Part shown: positions 19,900 through 31,366 of the stretch, piece after piece
Numbering within the stretch: the stretch's first letter is position 1
How the letters are laid out: each line of letters starts with the position of its first letter
Source: Herpomyces periplanetae
Taxonomy: Eukaryota; Ascomycota; Laboulbeniomycetes; Herpomycetales; Herpomycetaceae
Reading direction: 5' to 3'
Length of the DNA stretch: 64,000 nt
Assembly (NCBI GenBank): GCA_009733715.1
Contig: WMKJ01000013.1
Location: forward strand, 1 to 64,000
Translations under genes and position numbers: made by a program
Notes under the pieces: generated by a model
What the model was told of the DNA's origin: nothing
Database searches by the model: none
Seen by the model: the letters and a program-made list of their open reading frames with translations, nothing else

Positions 19900-22800
19900 A
19901 TGACGCCGCCCGACCTACCTCACTTGTCCGCACCCAAGGCTACAGCGGACGTTATCGCCCAAAGGAAAAAGGTACCCTATTTTATTTATCTACATGCCCT
20001 TCTTATTATTCTTTAAACAATGGTTATGTCGACGCGACATGTATACGTGTCAACATACCTTGCAAACCATTCGTCTCGTGAAACTTTTAATACGCAAAAT
20101 ATCCTTTACATTTGTTATTAAGCATCCAAACTGTGCATACAGTAACTGAACTTTTTTTTTGGGATTTAGCTCGTGGATTCCTACTCAGAACTCCTCAAGT
20201 AAGTAACACTTTTGGACTACCGGATATTAGTCAACATTGTTATACATTTTCACAAGGCTGGCTGTCCAGGCTTTTCTCACATCGAGTTAAAGTTAACTTG
20301 TTTTTTAACAGTGAATTCTCGTCGCCTAACCTTTCGTCCGTTGGAAACTATTCTCTGGGAAAGTTAATTGGGAAAGGCTCGTTCGGGAAAGTTTACCTAG
20401 CGAAGCACAAACTTACGAATAACTCAAGAGTTGTACTCAAGTCTGCCAAAAAAGATGATCCAAATCTCGCGCGTGAAATTCATCATCATCGCCAGTTTAA
20501 TCATCCGCACATTGCAAGGCTGTACGAAGTCATCGTGACAGAAAATCTCGTTTGGTTGGTGTTGGAGTACTGCTCAGGGGTTGATTTATCTTCGTATGTT
20601 GCCAACAATGATACGTTTCCCCTCCGGAAAGCTGAGCGAATTTTCGGTCAGTTAGTTGGGGCGGTAGCATATGTGCATAGGCAATCATGTGTGCATCGTG
20701 ACCTAAAATTGGAGAACATTTTAATGGATAAGCATGACAACGTAAAGCTAGCTGATTTTGGCTTTATACGCGAGTATGAGGGAAAGCAAAGTTACTTACG
20801 AACATGGTGTGGCACAATTTGTTACAGTGCACCTGAAATGATCAAGGGTGAAAAGTACGCGGGAGAGAAAGTTGATGTATGGAGTCTAGGTGTCATTCTA
20901 TATGCAATTTTATGCGGACGCTTACCCTTTGACGATGAAAATGAAGAAAAGCAGAAAAACAAAATATTGACCCAAGAGCCAGATTACCCAAGTAATGTTC
21001 CTAATAGTGCAAAAGAATTGGCACAATCTTTACTCTCAAAGCGACCGCTACTACGACCCAGTTTATCGGAAGTCCTGGCTCACCCATGGCTGAGTGAATA
21101 TGCACCCCAGCAAATAGCAATTCTCAACTTAACCCAGCCAGCACCTTTTTCAACAGAACTGGAACAGTTAACACTCGAGAGGATGAGAAATGCCGGGGTT
21201 GATATACGAATGGTGAAAGAACACGTACTTTCACAAAGGTGTGATGCCTTGGCCGGTTGGTGGAATTTGTTGATAGAAAAAGAGCAAAGAAAGGCATCAC
21301 GAAGAGAGCATAGACGGCGGGAGAGGGAGTCGGAGAGAAATACGTTACGTTTTCTTAGTGCAGCGAATAATTTACCGATTGAACGTGTAGAACCAACGAT
21401 TAATGAAGCAGATGAAACTAGCGGGGGAAATTGGCCAAAAAGCAGGGAAGATGATGAAAGTGTTAGCAAAAGTCCAATAGAATGTGAAGCATCATCTGGA
21501 CAGGGTTTTACGCCGTTGGTGATTTGCTCGGGTCAATCAGGATTACGAGCATCTGTGATAAGAGCATCAAAAAGTGAGAGCCAAATTATTAGGCATCCAT
21601 CGATGAAGGGCCCGACAACAGGGGGTGCGGAGAAAAAGGTGGAAGATACAAAGGGGGGGGGGGCAGGATGGAACAGTGGAACTGGAGGTGTGTTTTCCTT
21701 GGGATTCCTTTTTAAACCGTCGAATACGAGTTCGGCACGTTCTGGTAGCGAAAGTGGAGCCTATGGGTTGAGTGATATAAGGAAATGGATTAAACTGGAG
21801 CGTGGAGTTAAAAAAGGAAAAAATGGTGTTGGAAGCCAGGAACCAACTGGACAAAGGACGGGTAGGATGGATAAGGCTGGGCGGGCCTCCCCAAATGGAA
21901 TCTTTTCCTTCACAAGTCGTTTGGGTATACTTTACTCTGGTTTTGGAGATGGTCGCAAATCAAAGAAGAGGCCCATACCGCTTCCTAAGGTTGAAGTTAC
22001 CTCGAAGCCTGTTAATAGTCAACAAGTATCTCGTTTATCCAAAGGGGTAAATTCTCATGTCAGATATTCGATCGAGGGTCGAAGAAAGTCAGGATCAGAG
22101 CGGAGTTTCACTAATAATTCAATGATATCTTTATCATCCGTTAATGCAACGCGAATAGAGGCAGGTCTACACCAGTATTTACAGGTGACATTTCCTGGTG
22201 GAACATCTTCCTCATCGTCATTTCGTGGTTATCCATCTCCAATTGGAGGATTTTCTAAACAAGCCCATGCAAATTTAACCCAAATTGCTCGAAGGAGCTA
22301 TTCTGGTCGGCATAGTCGAAGAAGTACCAGTAGTAGTCTGTCGTCAATCCGATCTATGCCTTTACACGTTCGACGGCATAGCAAAGCGAGTAGTATCAGC
22401 AGCACGTCAACTACTACCACGGCTAATATCAGTTTAGCATCACCAATAAATCCAAGCCTAAATGTTGATGAGCCAAGACAACGAAGCCGAAGTCCGCGAC
22501 CTGCCAGTCACGGAATGTTCAAATTTCACAGACTAGCTAAGCACGAAGGAGGTGGTGGAGGGTTGAGTTTGCTTGAAAAGGACGTTTTTACATCGTCTAC
22601 AACATCGGCGTTATCAGAATCAGAGTTGTCGAAGTCGGGAGGTGGTGATAGAGACTCAGATGAGAAGGATTTATTGTTTGCAATTCGGAGGCTGTCGCCG
22701 TCGACGCCTAACGTGAAATTTCCGCGCTTAGCTATGGCGTCTAAGAGTGGGGGAAGTGTAATGGTGAACCGTAAGAACCGTACAATGTTTAGGGGGCCGA

Positions 22801-22976
22801 GTTTTGGTCGTTCATATTCCGCACATACACGGTCTCGCCATAGGGAAGAAAAGGAAATTGACGATACGGATAGTAGCGGTGAACCATCTCAAAGTCATGT
22901 AATCGTGGAAGAAGATGAAGATGTATACCGCACAGACGAATCTGAAAGCGAGCCTCATTATCTTACTACGTCATAA
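19900..22976 (+). CDS. Ser/Thr protein kinase, CAMKL group, Kin4-like
   Basis: Three exons: 19900..19971, 20170..20198, 20312..22976; introns 198 and 113 bp; 921 residues. The small exons are supported because splicing gives VIAQRKKLVDSYSELLNEF joined in frame to SSVGNYSLGKLIGKGSFG, a lead-in I recognise from fungal homologues. Kinase domain is about residues 47-320: glycine loop GKGSFGKV, VVLK lysine, HRDLKLEN catalytic loop, DFG, and CGTICYSAPEM activation segment. A conserved fungal block follows (QPAPFSTELE with QRCDALAGWW), then a ~500-residue Ser/Arg-rich disordered tail. The yeast relative Kin4 inhibits mitotic exit when the spindle is misplaced. An 11-G run at 21653-21663 lies in the tail region and could be prone to slippage. 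Convergent with the Izh3-like gene. Confidence 0.85.
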
Positions 22977-24230
22977 CATGATAGCTAGGGCTGAAGCCGG
23001 TTAAGTTTAAATAATCCCATGCAAATTACGTCACTTCATCGTACATTTGTTCGCTGTACCACCCGTGGGCATGCAAACATGAGCATTAACGGTGGTCTTC
23101 ACGTTCGAAGTGTTAATCACTTAGCTTGTTTTAGCGTTGGAAGGATTTTGCGTGCATGGTGCACAAAGGGAAACAGATAGCATGTATTCCCTCCGGATAA
23201 TGAGGGTTCTCGGTAATGGAAAGGCTAAGTAGGCTGGTTATGTACGGAATGCCTTGCAACGGCGAAAGCTTTTATGGCTTGCACTTGAGTATACTGGGAT
23301 GTTTATGGTGGAGTTGTACAGTTCAACATGTGGCTCAGCAAGGTATGCATGATTAGGGTAAGTTTATACATTTTTGGGGGAGCGTGGGCTAGAAGAATCG
23401 TCCTGAAGGAGACTTGAGGAGTATTGAGTACAGCATAATTGCGAACTGGAGAAGGTACAGGTTGGGGGAGGTGATCGGATTCTTGGACTGATTTGTCGAG
23501 CGTGCATGGGCAGTTAGTAGCTATGCCGCAGGCGGTCTGATTTTGGTTAGGTGAAAAAGGGATATGGTTGGGGATGGGTAATGGTGAAATGGTCGAATGG
23601 ATAGTGAGTTTCATGGGTACGTACTTTGGGAGAAAATGTTACACAAGGTGACTAAACGAGGGAGGGATTGGTGACAGCATGTAACTTGAGAAACGAAGCA
23701 GTGATGCGCACATATGCATCGGTTGACTACGTTGGGGTGTATTGTTGTTAAGGTGTACCAAGGAAGAGGCAGTGTACCAGTGCTCCGGTTTGGCAAACAG
23801 GGGCAATAAAAGCATTAAACCCAAGATTATGCGCGCGCATGTAGAAAAGAATATTTTGTGTTGGCATGACACCAATTGAAGTTAACGACAAGTACGAGCG
23901 ATATAAACACGAAAACGCGTGGATTCGTACAAGGCACAAAGGGAGGGGAGGAATGTTATATAGGGGAGTGATGGTGGTAGTAGTATGTAAGATTGAGTAA
24001 AACTTTTGAAGCGTTGACGTGTTAAAAGTACATTCTAGGAATAGCAAAACGATCAAATCGGATTGGAATAGACCCCAAGGATGTTAGAGTGTAGGTGGGC
24101 AGGGATGGGCATGCATGTGGAGTGAACCCAAGCTCGATATAATGAGATATGGAGAGAATGCTCGAGGGTTTGGGCGGGTAGAAGTGAAGGTGGAAGGATT
24201 TAGACTGATTCAGCGTTGAGCAGGAGAGAA
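22977..24230. other. Convergent 3' spacer, no gene seen
   Basis: 1.25 kb between the stops of the kinase and the Izh3-like gene. Several short open frames on the minus strand (23303-24255) have unusual composition and no family motif; they are treated as chance. Confidence 0.55.
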
Positions 24231-25835
24231 TCAAGCGGGAGTAATACCGAGACAAATGTCGTCAGCCATTTCGTGGGCACGATTGAAAAAGTGGACTAAC
24301 GCACGGTAATGAAGTACAATACCGCCTAGCACGGCTACGTGCCAAATGTTATGACTTCCACCGATATAATCAAAACCACCTGGCCACAAGCGCTCGGGCA
24401 TTTTCAAGGCATAAAGAACAGCACCGGATAAGTAAAAGGCAAGACTGAAAATAATAGGGGCGTAAAAGTGATAAACCCAGGGAAATCCACGGGTTAGGGT
24501 GAGATGAAGAACGGGGACGAAGCCGGTAGCGGCTAAGAACGAATAAAAGACGACGCGCAACCAAGCGTAATCCGAACGGTTAAAGGTGGGATGCCACGAG
24601 GTCATAGCACCGCATAAGCCGAGGAAGCCGGTTATGGCTATATAAAACCAACGACTTTTCATTTGACAGTAAAAAGCAGTGTATTCAGTGGTAATGATTG
24701 AAGCGGCCACAAGCAAAGAAATACCGGTATAATCGATGCATGCTAATCGTTCCATGGTGGACTGATGGGAAATACTGTTAAAAGTATGCCAAACAGTGGA
24801 ACAGAACAGGCATTTGCATGCGGCGATGAAGAAGATGCCTGTAATGAAAATGTCCGAAGGGGAAGATAAAGCGAAGGGAGAAGCCTTGGAGTAAAAATAA
24901 ATGGCGATAGATAGGACGACGATTAAACCGATAAAATGGGACCAGATATTGAAGACTTCGTTGTTGACGGATAAAGTAGACTTTAAGCAATCCCAAGGAT
25001 GGTCATTAAAGCGGTAACCTGAGACGATATGGGGATTAACACGCCAGGGAGCGGGTAAATCTTTGTAGGTGATGAGACCATGTTCACGAGCACGAATTAG
25101 AGCTTTTTCGACGGCGATTTCGATGCCATCTTGAATGTGTTCGGTGGCACGAATAGCCTTGCATATACCATCGTCGAGGGTTTGTCGAGCGCCTTGTAAA
25201 CTCTGAACTCGTTTAAGATCGACTTGACGCCAGGCATTACTTAAGGAGTTGGGGTGTAGTTTAACAAGGCCGGCTTGAACGTGAGATTCAAAATCGGCGA
25301 GTAAACCTTCAAGGATTAAGATGCCTTGTTGAGCTTTTTGTTCTAGAGTTTCTCTGGTAGCGAGAGTATCATTATAACGTTCTTCCAGCGTTTCGACAAA
25401 GATACGGGCTTGTCGTTTAGAGTCACCGACAACACGAGAGCAAGAGTCACGAACGTTTACCAGGGTAGAATAAATTTTATCGACACCAGCGTCAAATCTG
25501 AGGTGGCCGTAGGACTCTACGAGTTCGAGACGGGAGGAGAGACGAAGGAGAAATTGGTCAAGCTAGAGGGAGTTGTAAGCATAGGTATGGGAAAACTTGG
25601 GCGGGTTATAATGAAGAAAAGTTATATGGAATAATAATGGATAACTTACTGTTGGTAGTATATCGTCAGGTTTAAGACGTAAGGTTGGTAAATGGTGGGA
25701 TAGAGAGTGGTGTGAGCGATTAGAATGCGAGCTGGAAGTATAATTACTTTGATGGTTATGCCGTTTTCGGTGTCTTATAGGTGGAGGGGACGAGCCTGAC
25801 GACAAATTTGACTGGAATGGTATTTTTTCGTCCAT
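24231..25835 (-). CDS. PAQR / hemolysin-III family membrane protein, Izh3-like
   Basis: Two exons: 25835..25650 and 25562..24231; intron 87 bp with GTAAGT donor and CCCTCTAG acceptor; 505 residues. The middle of exon 2 contains no ATG, GTG or TTG codon for over 800 bp, so a start-codon-based search sees only its last third. Residues ~1-62 are Ser/His-rich, then a helical region (LDQFLLRLSSRLELVESYGH to IEIAVEKALIRAREHG) typical of Izh3-type long N termini. The PAQR core begins NPHIVSGYRFNDHPWDCLKS with NEVFNIWSHFIG, then FCSTVWHTF, CIDYTGIS and the C-terminal HNIWHVAVLGGIVLHYRAL; these hold the conserved Ser, His, Asp and His-x3-His residues of the zinc site. Seven membrane segments fit. Yeast Izh proteins affect zinc and sterol homeostasis. 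Tandem with PEX1. Confidence 0.87.
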
Positions 25836-26460
25836 TTGAGCTTTGAGTGGGGATATTAAGGGTAATAAATGGATGAGAAGGGTGAGTTTTATGTAAAAAA
25901 AAGTGAAAATGTGTGAAAGAAAAAGTTAATGGAAGTGGGACTGTGGGGGTAATGGAAGGAGAAGAGGGAATTGATACGATGTAAAGTGATGTGGTGTATG
26001 ATGGATTAAAGATTGTATATAACCCGATCAGGCTAAGTTAGGCTAGTCTAGGTTAGTGGAAGTTTTAAAATGTGGTTTGAATGGGGGAGAAGATGGTTAA
26101 AAAATTTGAAGTCTAGGCTATGGAAACATTTAGATGTGTTTAGCTAGGGTAAAGAGAGGAGATGGGGAAGAAAATTGTTGAGATAAGTATAAACTGGGTA
26201 AACACGAGTAAATAAAGAGAGTTTTGAAGTATAGTAGAAATAGAGTAGTGGGGAGAGAATTGTTAGGAGGATATGGTAAAGAAGCCGAGGCTGGAAAAAC
26301 AATGTGAAGATGTAGAGAAAGGAATAGATATGAAAGAATTAGGAGGGGAGGGAGGGGAAGATGGAGGGAGGATGGAGAGGTGCCGTGGGGGGAAGGGAAG
26401 AGGTGGAGCAAAGTAGACGGAAGATGGGAAGATGGGAAGACTGAGAAGAGGCAAAAGGGA

Positions 26461-26530
26461 CGGCAGCACACGGCACTACACGGCACTACACGGCACTGCA
26501 CAACACCGCACAACACCGCACAACACAACC
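26461..26530. repeat. 10-bp tandem minisatellite, two unit types
   Basis: Seven consecutive 10-bp units. The first group reads CGGCACTACA with small variation, three copies; the second reads CAACACCGCA, followed by a degenerate copy. Both types share a CAC core and keep exact 10-bp spacing, about one helical turn. Confidence 0.8.
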
Positions 26531-26560
26531 CAATCTCCATTTCCCCTGCCCCGATCGCCA

Positions 26561-26740
26561 AACCCCGACTCTCCCGATGAATCGGGCGCGCAGCCGGGCT
26601 TGAGGCCTCCAACGTTTGCGCGGCGCCTGCTAGCCGGCACTGCTCCGCTCACTCGATCGGCCACGGTCTGCCGAACCTTTCGCCGCACCTTCGCGATGCT
26701 GCGGTCGTGGCTTTGCCGGCTACCTGCTAAATCCCCCGAG
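26561..26740. other. GC-rich island of unknown nature
   Basis: About 180 bp of high GC content in an AT-leaning spacer, rich in CpG. A short inverted repeat, CCCGAT-GA-ATCGGG, marks its left side at 26573-26586. Open frames cross it on both strands (26432-26845 plus, 26745-26476 minus) but neither shows a recognisable family. It is not a tRNA or 5S gene by eye. Confidence 0.5.
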
Positions 26741-26913
26741 TTCATTCACTATCCATACTCCAACACCAAAATCCGATATCCCCAAAAATTTCTTTACCCC
26801 TCATCTCGTCTCATCTACACTCCCCCAATCTCATCCCATCCATAGAACTTAAAACGGTCCCCCCCCCGTACCTTGTCTCGTCTCATCTTCATCCGGGATC
26901 GCCACTCTAACGT

Positions 26914-29900
26914 CTACATCAATGTTGTCCTAGTTCCAACACCCAAAATTCCCTCCTCTTTTTCTTCCCCTTCTTTTCCTCGTCGACCTGCTACAAATCT
27001 ATCATATATACTTCCATACCTCTTCCTCTCCTTTTCACTCAATGATGCTTGTGAAGATTTATATCCCTTCCATATATGCCTCCATTGCACCACAATCCCT
27101 TCTACATTTTTCCCGACTTCCTCACTACGTTCCCTCAATCCTTCCACCCTCCCTCCCTCCATCCCTTTCTGGTTAATTCCCCTATACATCTTCAAAATAT
27201 CTGGTCTCAATTCATTTCTTCCCTCTTCTCCCCTTATTACCTTGCCCACTCTATCCTTACCAAATTCATACGTCTCCTCGCAATAAGCAAATTGAATATA
27301 CGCTATCTCATTGGCCACTTTATTCACTTCATAAAGTGAACTATTATCCTGCTTCAACTTCTCCTCTTCCAACAGTTCTTGAATAGCCTCTAATTGAGAA
27401 TTTTGTAAAATGGCTTGCATATCTGCTCCACTATACCCTTGAGTCAATCTTGCTATTTCCGTTAATTTGTCACCTCTCATCACATCTTCCCCAATGTTCA
27501 TATTCTTGCTTACTGCCTTCAATATTTCATAGCGTTCCTGAATATCCGGTAAATCACACAATATACTCTTATCCAGTCGTCCTGGACGTAACAAAGCCGC
27601 ATCAATCAAATCTGGTCGACTCGTCGCCGCTAAAACATATACGCCCTTAAGCCCCTCTGCTCCATCCATCAACGTAAGAAGTTGATTAACTACTCGATCC
27701 GTCACCCCAGTACTATCATGCCCTCGTTTACTCGCAAGTGAATCAAATTCGTCAAAAAATAATACACACGGTCGAGCGGCCTCCGCCCGTTCAAATAAAT
27801 CCCGTATCCCCTTTTCACTTGCTCCAATATACTTATTCAATACTTCTGGCCCTTTAACCGATATAAAATTCAGTCCACATTCTCCTGCTACTGCACTAGC
27901 TAACAACGTTTTCCCGCATCCTGGGTATCCGTACAATAATATTCCACTACGCAACCTCAGCGTGCACTTGTTAAACAACGGTCCATACGCTGTCGGATAC
28001 TGCAAAGTTTCCAATAACAATTTCTTCACTTTACCCAATCCTCCAATGCTATCCCATCGTATCGTTGACTTTTGTAACTTAACATTCCTAAGTGACGCCG
28101 GCGTAAATCCCCTCAATGCTTCACAAATATCCCCCTTCTTTACCATATATTCCTCTCCCGTATTCATACATCTCATCATCACCTCATTCTTCGCTCGTTG
28201 CGCAAGCAATACTAAATCCCCCGGCATATATCCGTCCGTTTGTCGTGCAACGTCATTATAATCAATATCTCCATCAATCACCATCATTGCCTTCTTATTC
28301 CCTTCACTATCTCCCCTTCTCATCCCATTCTCTTTATTTTCCACCTCAACCTTATCCTGCCCAGGTTGATTCGTTATATCTTTCAAATTGACCTCTTCCC
28401 TCTTCACTGACCCCATGTTTTTCCCTTCCAGTATACTCCTAAACATTTTATTACGTTCCTCTTTCGTCGGCGCCTTCAATCTAATCGTTTCTCGAATAAA
28501 ATCACTTCGAATAATCGATTTATTCACCGTATCAACATTATTTGCCGTTGCCAGTATCACTACATTTCCATTTACTCCTCCACATCGTCGAAAACTTTCC
28601 CGCAAAAAATCACAAATCATTGAACTACGTTGATTTTCATTACTCCCCTTTTCCTCCGTTTCCGCTCCAATAATTCGATCCACATCGTCCAACACCACAA
28701 TCGCTTTTCCCCCCAGTAAACATGTCCATCTCGCATACTCTATTGCCTGCTTCAATAACCCTTGAGCTGATGTATTCTGTTCATCAATCACTTGGCTTTT
28801 ACATGAAATATACACACTGCTATATAGCAATTCTGTGCTTAACTTATGTACTATGAGCTGGCCAATTGTCGTTTTTCCCGACCCCAGTGCCCCCGTAACC
28901 AAAACTGAAAATGAATTAGTTACCCAAAAGTAAATAGTCTTGAGTATCTCGTCAATTCCACTGTATTCACCAAATCTAGTCGGAACAGATACTCCAGGAT
29001 TCCATTTACTCAATTCTTTCAACGGATTGAGTAACTGTGCCGTCTCAATCTTCACCTTAACTTCTTCAATCCCTCCGTTTATCCAACGTGGAGTAATACC
29101 ATCCCTTCGACTTTCTTCCGATAATAATGGTTCAAATCGAACAACTCCCCCGGGCCATTGAATTTTATTTATACAATCTATTTCCATAGGTATAAGCATT
29201 CCATCCGTTATCGGTCCCGTTAACAAACTATTTGTTAAACTTTCATTGCTGGAAAAATGTTTAAAGGCTATTGACTCCACACTATCTTGATTCTGACATG
29301 AATTAACCTTCCCCCAGCATTCCCTATCTATTAAACTCGTCGATTTTGCATCAATCGGATAAATCTTAACTTCCTGAACTCCTTTTAACCTTGTTTTGTC
29401 CTTCAATCCAATCATATTTAAAGCCCGAGGTGCTGCTCTCAGCCGGACCATAAATCCTGTCATATCTTGTACCCTCAAGATTTTACACAAGTAACTTGAT
29501 AGTGCCACATGTCGATCACCCGGTGAAAATCGCCAGTAATCAAGCTCAGCAATAATCTGATGCGCCAATTTCTCACCTTCTAAATCATCCGACAATAATG
29601 ATGTATCCTTGAGTCCGTTAGGTTCGACTAATGATACCTGGACAAATTTAATACCCTTAAACTGATCTGATACTAACATTTGTCTGCTAACCCAAACCTT
29701 CAATCCCGAATTCCCGTCATTCGCATTGCCAAAGAATTTTGCTGCAATAAATCTATCAACCCCTCGCATGAGCATACCATCTTTATTCACATTTCTTCCA
29801 CTTTTATCCAACGTTTCAGATGGTAATCTTGATTCCGTCATCTCTCCCGTATGCACTAAACTACTCCCCTTGTGGATCGATGTGCGGCTTTTCGGCGTAA

Positions 29901-30600
29901 CAATTACTTCAGACTCAGGTGATATTTTCACCACACGAATCAAACTATCGGGTACTGGCTCAACGTATGAAACGAGCACAGTAGCGGAAATGCTGGGTGA
30001 CAGATGAAGTAATATGGGATGATTAAATAGTAATGAATTTCGTTTAGCATTTCCCACAGGCTTGAACGATGGATTCGGTACAACCCGAACTTGTGCAAGA
30101 AAGTTTTGCTCTAAAAATCCAGCATTCAATTCAATCAATTCCCAATCCGAGACCGTAGCAGGCTCTATTCCAATAATCTTTACCTCCGGTGGTTTAATGT
30201 GTATTTTAACTCCAATTCTTTGTCCATTAACAAGCCCAACTGCAGAAGCTAAACTCGGATTGATTTCAACTGCACTGAACTGCGTTGTCGAATGATACTT
30301 TTGATACTTTCCTACACTGGCCAACGATTTACAAACTTTACTATCAAAGCCCGTCCAACCCACAAAAACCGAACCAAACCCAATCTGACGGTCTAAAGAC
30401 GAACTTGACCTTAATTGAGTCCCCGATGACTTCAAAGTTTCCTCTACTACCAACTCAACCGCCACATCTTGTGCCAGAACATTTTTCTTGGTTAACTTGA
30501 CACTAATATCCCCGGGTAAGTTAACTAAACATCCTCTTAAACCGTACGTATACACAATTATACATTCTCCCACCCGTCTAGACAACCCTTGAATATCCAT
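26914..30600 (-). CDS. PEX1: Peroxisomal AAA-ATPase PEX1
   Basis: A single exon of 1228 residues, in the usual Pex1 range. The N-terminal domain starts GLRGCLVNLP and includes SLASAVGLVNGQRIGVKI, the double-psi barrel region of Pex1. Two AAA domains follow. D1: Walker A GALGSGKT, Walker B IVVLDDVDRI. D2: Walker A GYPGCGKT, Walker B VLFFDEFDSLASKRG, with GVTDRVVNQLLTLMDG and the second region of homology RPDLIDAALLRPGRLD. The D2 sequence is the strongly conserved one, as in all Pex1. With Pex6 it forms the ring ATPase that pulls ubiquitinated Pex5 out of the peroxisome membrane. A Lys/Glu-rich insert separates D1 and D2. Divergent from MCM7 across 766 bp. Confidence 0.95.
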   Translation of the reverse strand: MDIQGLSRRVGECIIVYTYGLRGCLVNLPGDISVKLTKKNVLAQDVAVELVVEETLKSSGTQLRSSSSLDRQIGFGSVFVGWTGFDSKVCKSLASVGKYQKYHSTTQFSAVEINPSLASAVGLVNGQRIGVKIHIKPPEVKIIGIEPATVSDWELIELNAGFLEQNFLAQVRVVPNPSFKPVGNAKRNSLLFNHPILLHLSPSISATVLVSYVEPVPDSLIRVVKISPESEVIVTPKSRTSIHKGSSLVHTGEMTESRLPSETLDKSGRNVNKDGMLMRGVDRFIAAKFFGNANDGNSGLKVWVSRQMLVSDQFKGIKFVQVSLVEPNGLKDTSLLSDDLEGEKLAHQIIAELDYWRFSPGDRHVALSSYLCKILRVQDMTGFMVRLRAAPRALNMIGLKDKTRLKGVQEVKIYPIDAKSTSLIDRECWGKVNSCQNQDSVESIAFKHFSSNESLTNSLLTGPITDGMLIPMEIDCINKIQWPGGVVRFEPLLSEESRRDGITPRWINGGIEEVKVKIETAQLLNPLKELSKWNPGVSVPTRFGEYSGIDEILKTIYFWVTNSFSVLVTGALGSGKTTIGQLIVHKLSTELLYSSVYISCKSQVIDEQNTSAQGLLKQAIEYARWTCLLGGKAIVVLDDVDRIIGAETEEKGSNENQRSSMICDFLRESFRRCGGVNGNVVILATANNVDTVNKSIIRSDFIRETIRLKAPTKEERNKMFRSILEGKNMGSVKREEVNLKDITNQPGQDKVEVENKENGMRRGDSEGNKKAMMVIDGDIDYNDVARQTDGYMPGDLVLLAQRAKNEVMMRCMNTGEEYMVKKGDICEALRGFTPASLRNVKLQKSTIRWDSIGGLGKVKKLLLETLQYPTAYGPLFNKCTLRLRSGILLYGYPGCGKTLLASAVAGECGLNFISVKGPEVLNKYIGASEKGIRDLFERAEAARPCVLFFDEFDSLASKRGHDSTGVTDRVVNQLLTLMDGAEGLKGVYVLAATSRPDLIDAALLRPGRLDKSILCDLPDIQERYEILKAVSKNMNIGEDVMRGDKLTEIARLTQGYSGADMQAILQNSQLEAIQELLEEEKLKQDNSSLYEVNKVANEIAYIQFAYCEETYEFGKDRVGKVIRGEEGRNELRPDILKMYRGINQKGMEGGRVEGLRERSEEVGKNVEGIVVQWRHIWKGYKSSQASLSEKERKRYGSIYDRFVAGRRGKEGEEKEEGILGVGTRTTLM

Positions 30601-31366
30601 CTTACAACAATTTAATAACTTTCAACAAAATATTCCCATTAACCTCAATGAAGTAAAGTTCACCAATTTTCCATTCCAGAATTTCCCTTAAATATTCCTT
30701 AACCATCTTCGAAATTCTCCATCTTAAACCTCTCCAACCCCATTTCATTGTCACTCGCATTTAAGCACCTGCCTGGTCACGTGATAAGTGTGTTTGGATT
30801 TTCGTGCAAATCTTCCGACACCATTAGACAACCGAGCAAAATATTACAAAATATGGAAATATTATGATGAGTGTCAAGATTTATTTTATTTCTTACATGT
30901 GAGCAAGTGCGTGTGCATAATTGAACGCTACAATTTAGATGAATCTGGAATGCAGTCAATGGCATTTGCGTGCATCTTAGATATATTGGTCAGTTTAAGA
31001 ATATCTTGTTCATTTATGCCTCATCTGTACCAAATTCTACACATTTCGACAAAGCACTTTCTGCCCAAGGTTTATTGATTAACGCATGCTGCGTTATTGT
31101 GAAATATTTTTCTTTGATATAACATTGTGTTGTCGTTAATACTCAATTCTTTAAACAGTCTTTGGATGTTTGTTAACTGGAGAAATTTAGTTTCCGTCTT
31201 AGGTTGTCGGAAGTATTTTTACGCGCTGGAATGCAATTGAAAAAAGTCAATTATAATTCAGAATTCCTAATATAAGTCCCAATTCATTTACACTTGCTCG
31301 CCCTCCCAAATTATTCCATATGTGAGATGATTAACGCGATATTTATCGCTAAATTCAAACTTCCAA
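30601..31366. promoter_or_regulatory. Divergent promoter region of PEX1 and MCM7
   Basis: No gene seen. GGTCACGTG at 30775-30783 contains an E-box. Two CGCG-containing elements, TTACGCGC at 31219-31226 and AACGCGA at 31333-31339, lie 30-150 bp before the MCM7 ATG and resemble MBF/E2F-type cell-cycle sites (core CGCG), fitting G1/S expression of MCM genes. Motif matches only. Confidence 0.45.

Larger units (their letters stand above)
25836..26913. other. Spacer between PEX1 and IZH3-like gene
   Basis: The first 620 bp upstream of the IZH3-like start are purine-rich on the plus strand, that is, pyrimidine-rich on the sense strand. Beyond them lie a 10-bp tandem repeat (26461-26530) and a GC-rich island (26561-26740). 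No conserved protein was found in any frame. Confidence 0.5.

Noticed and set aside
26432-26845. Frames across the GC-rich island as a real protein gene
   Set aside because: Both strands are open simply because the sequence is GC-rich; repeats translate to unnatural periodic peptides and no family is seen.
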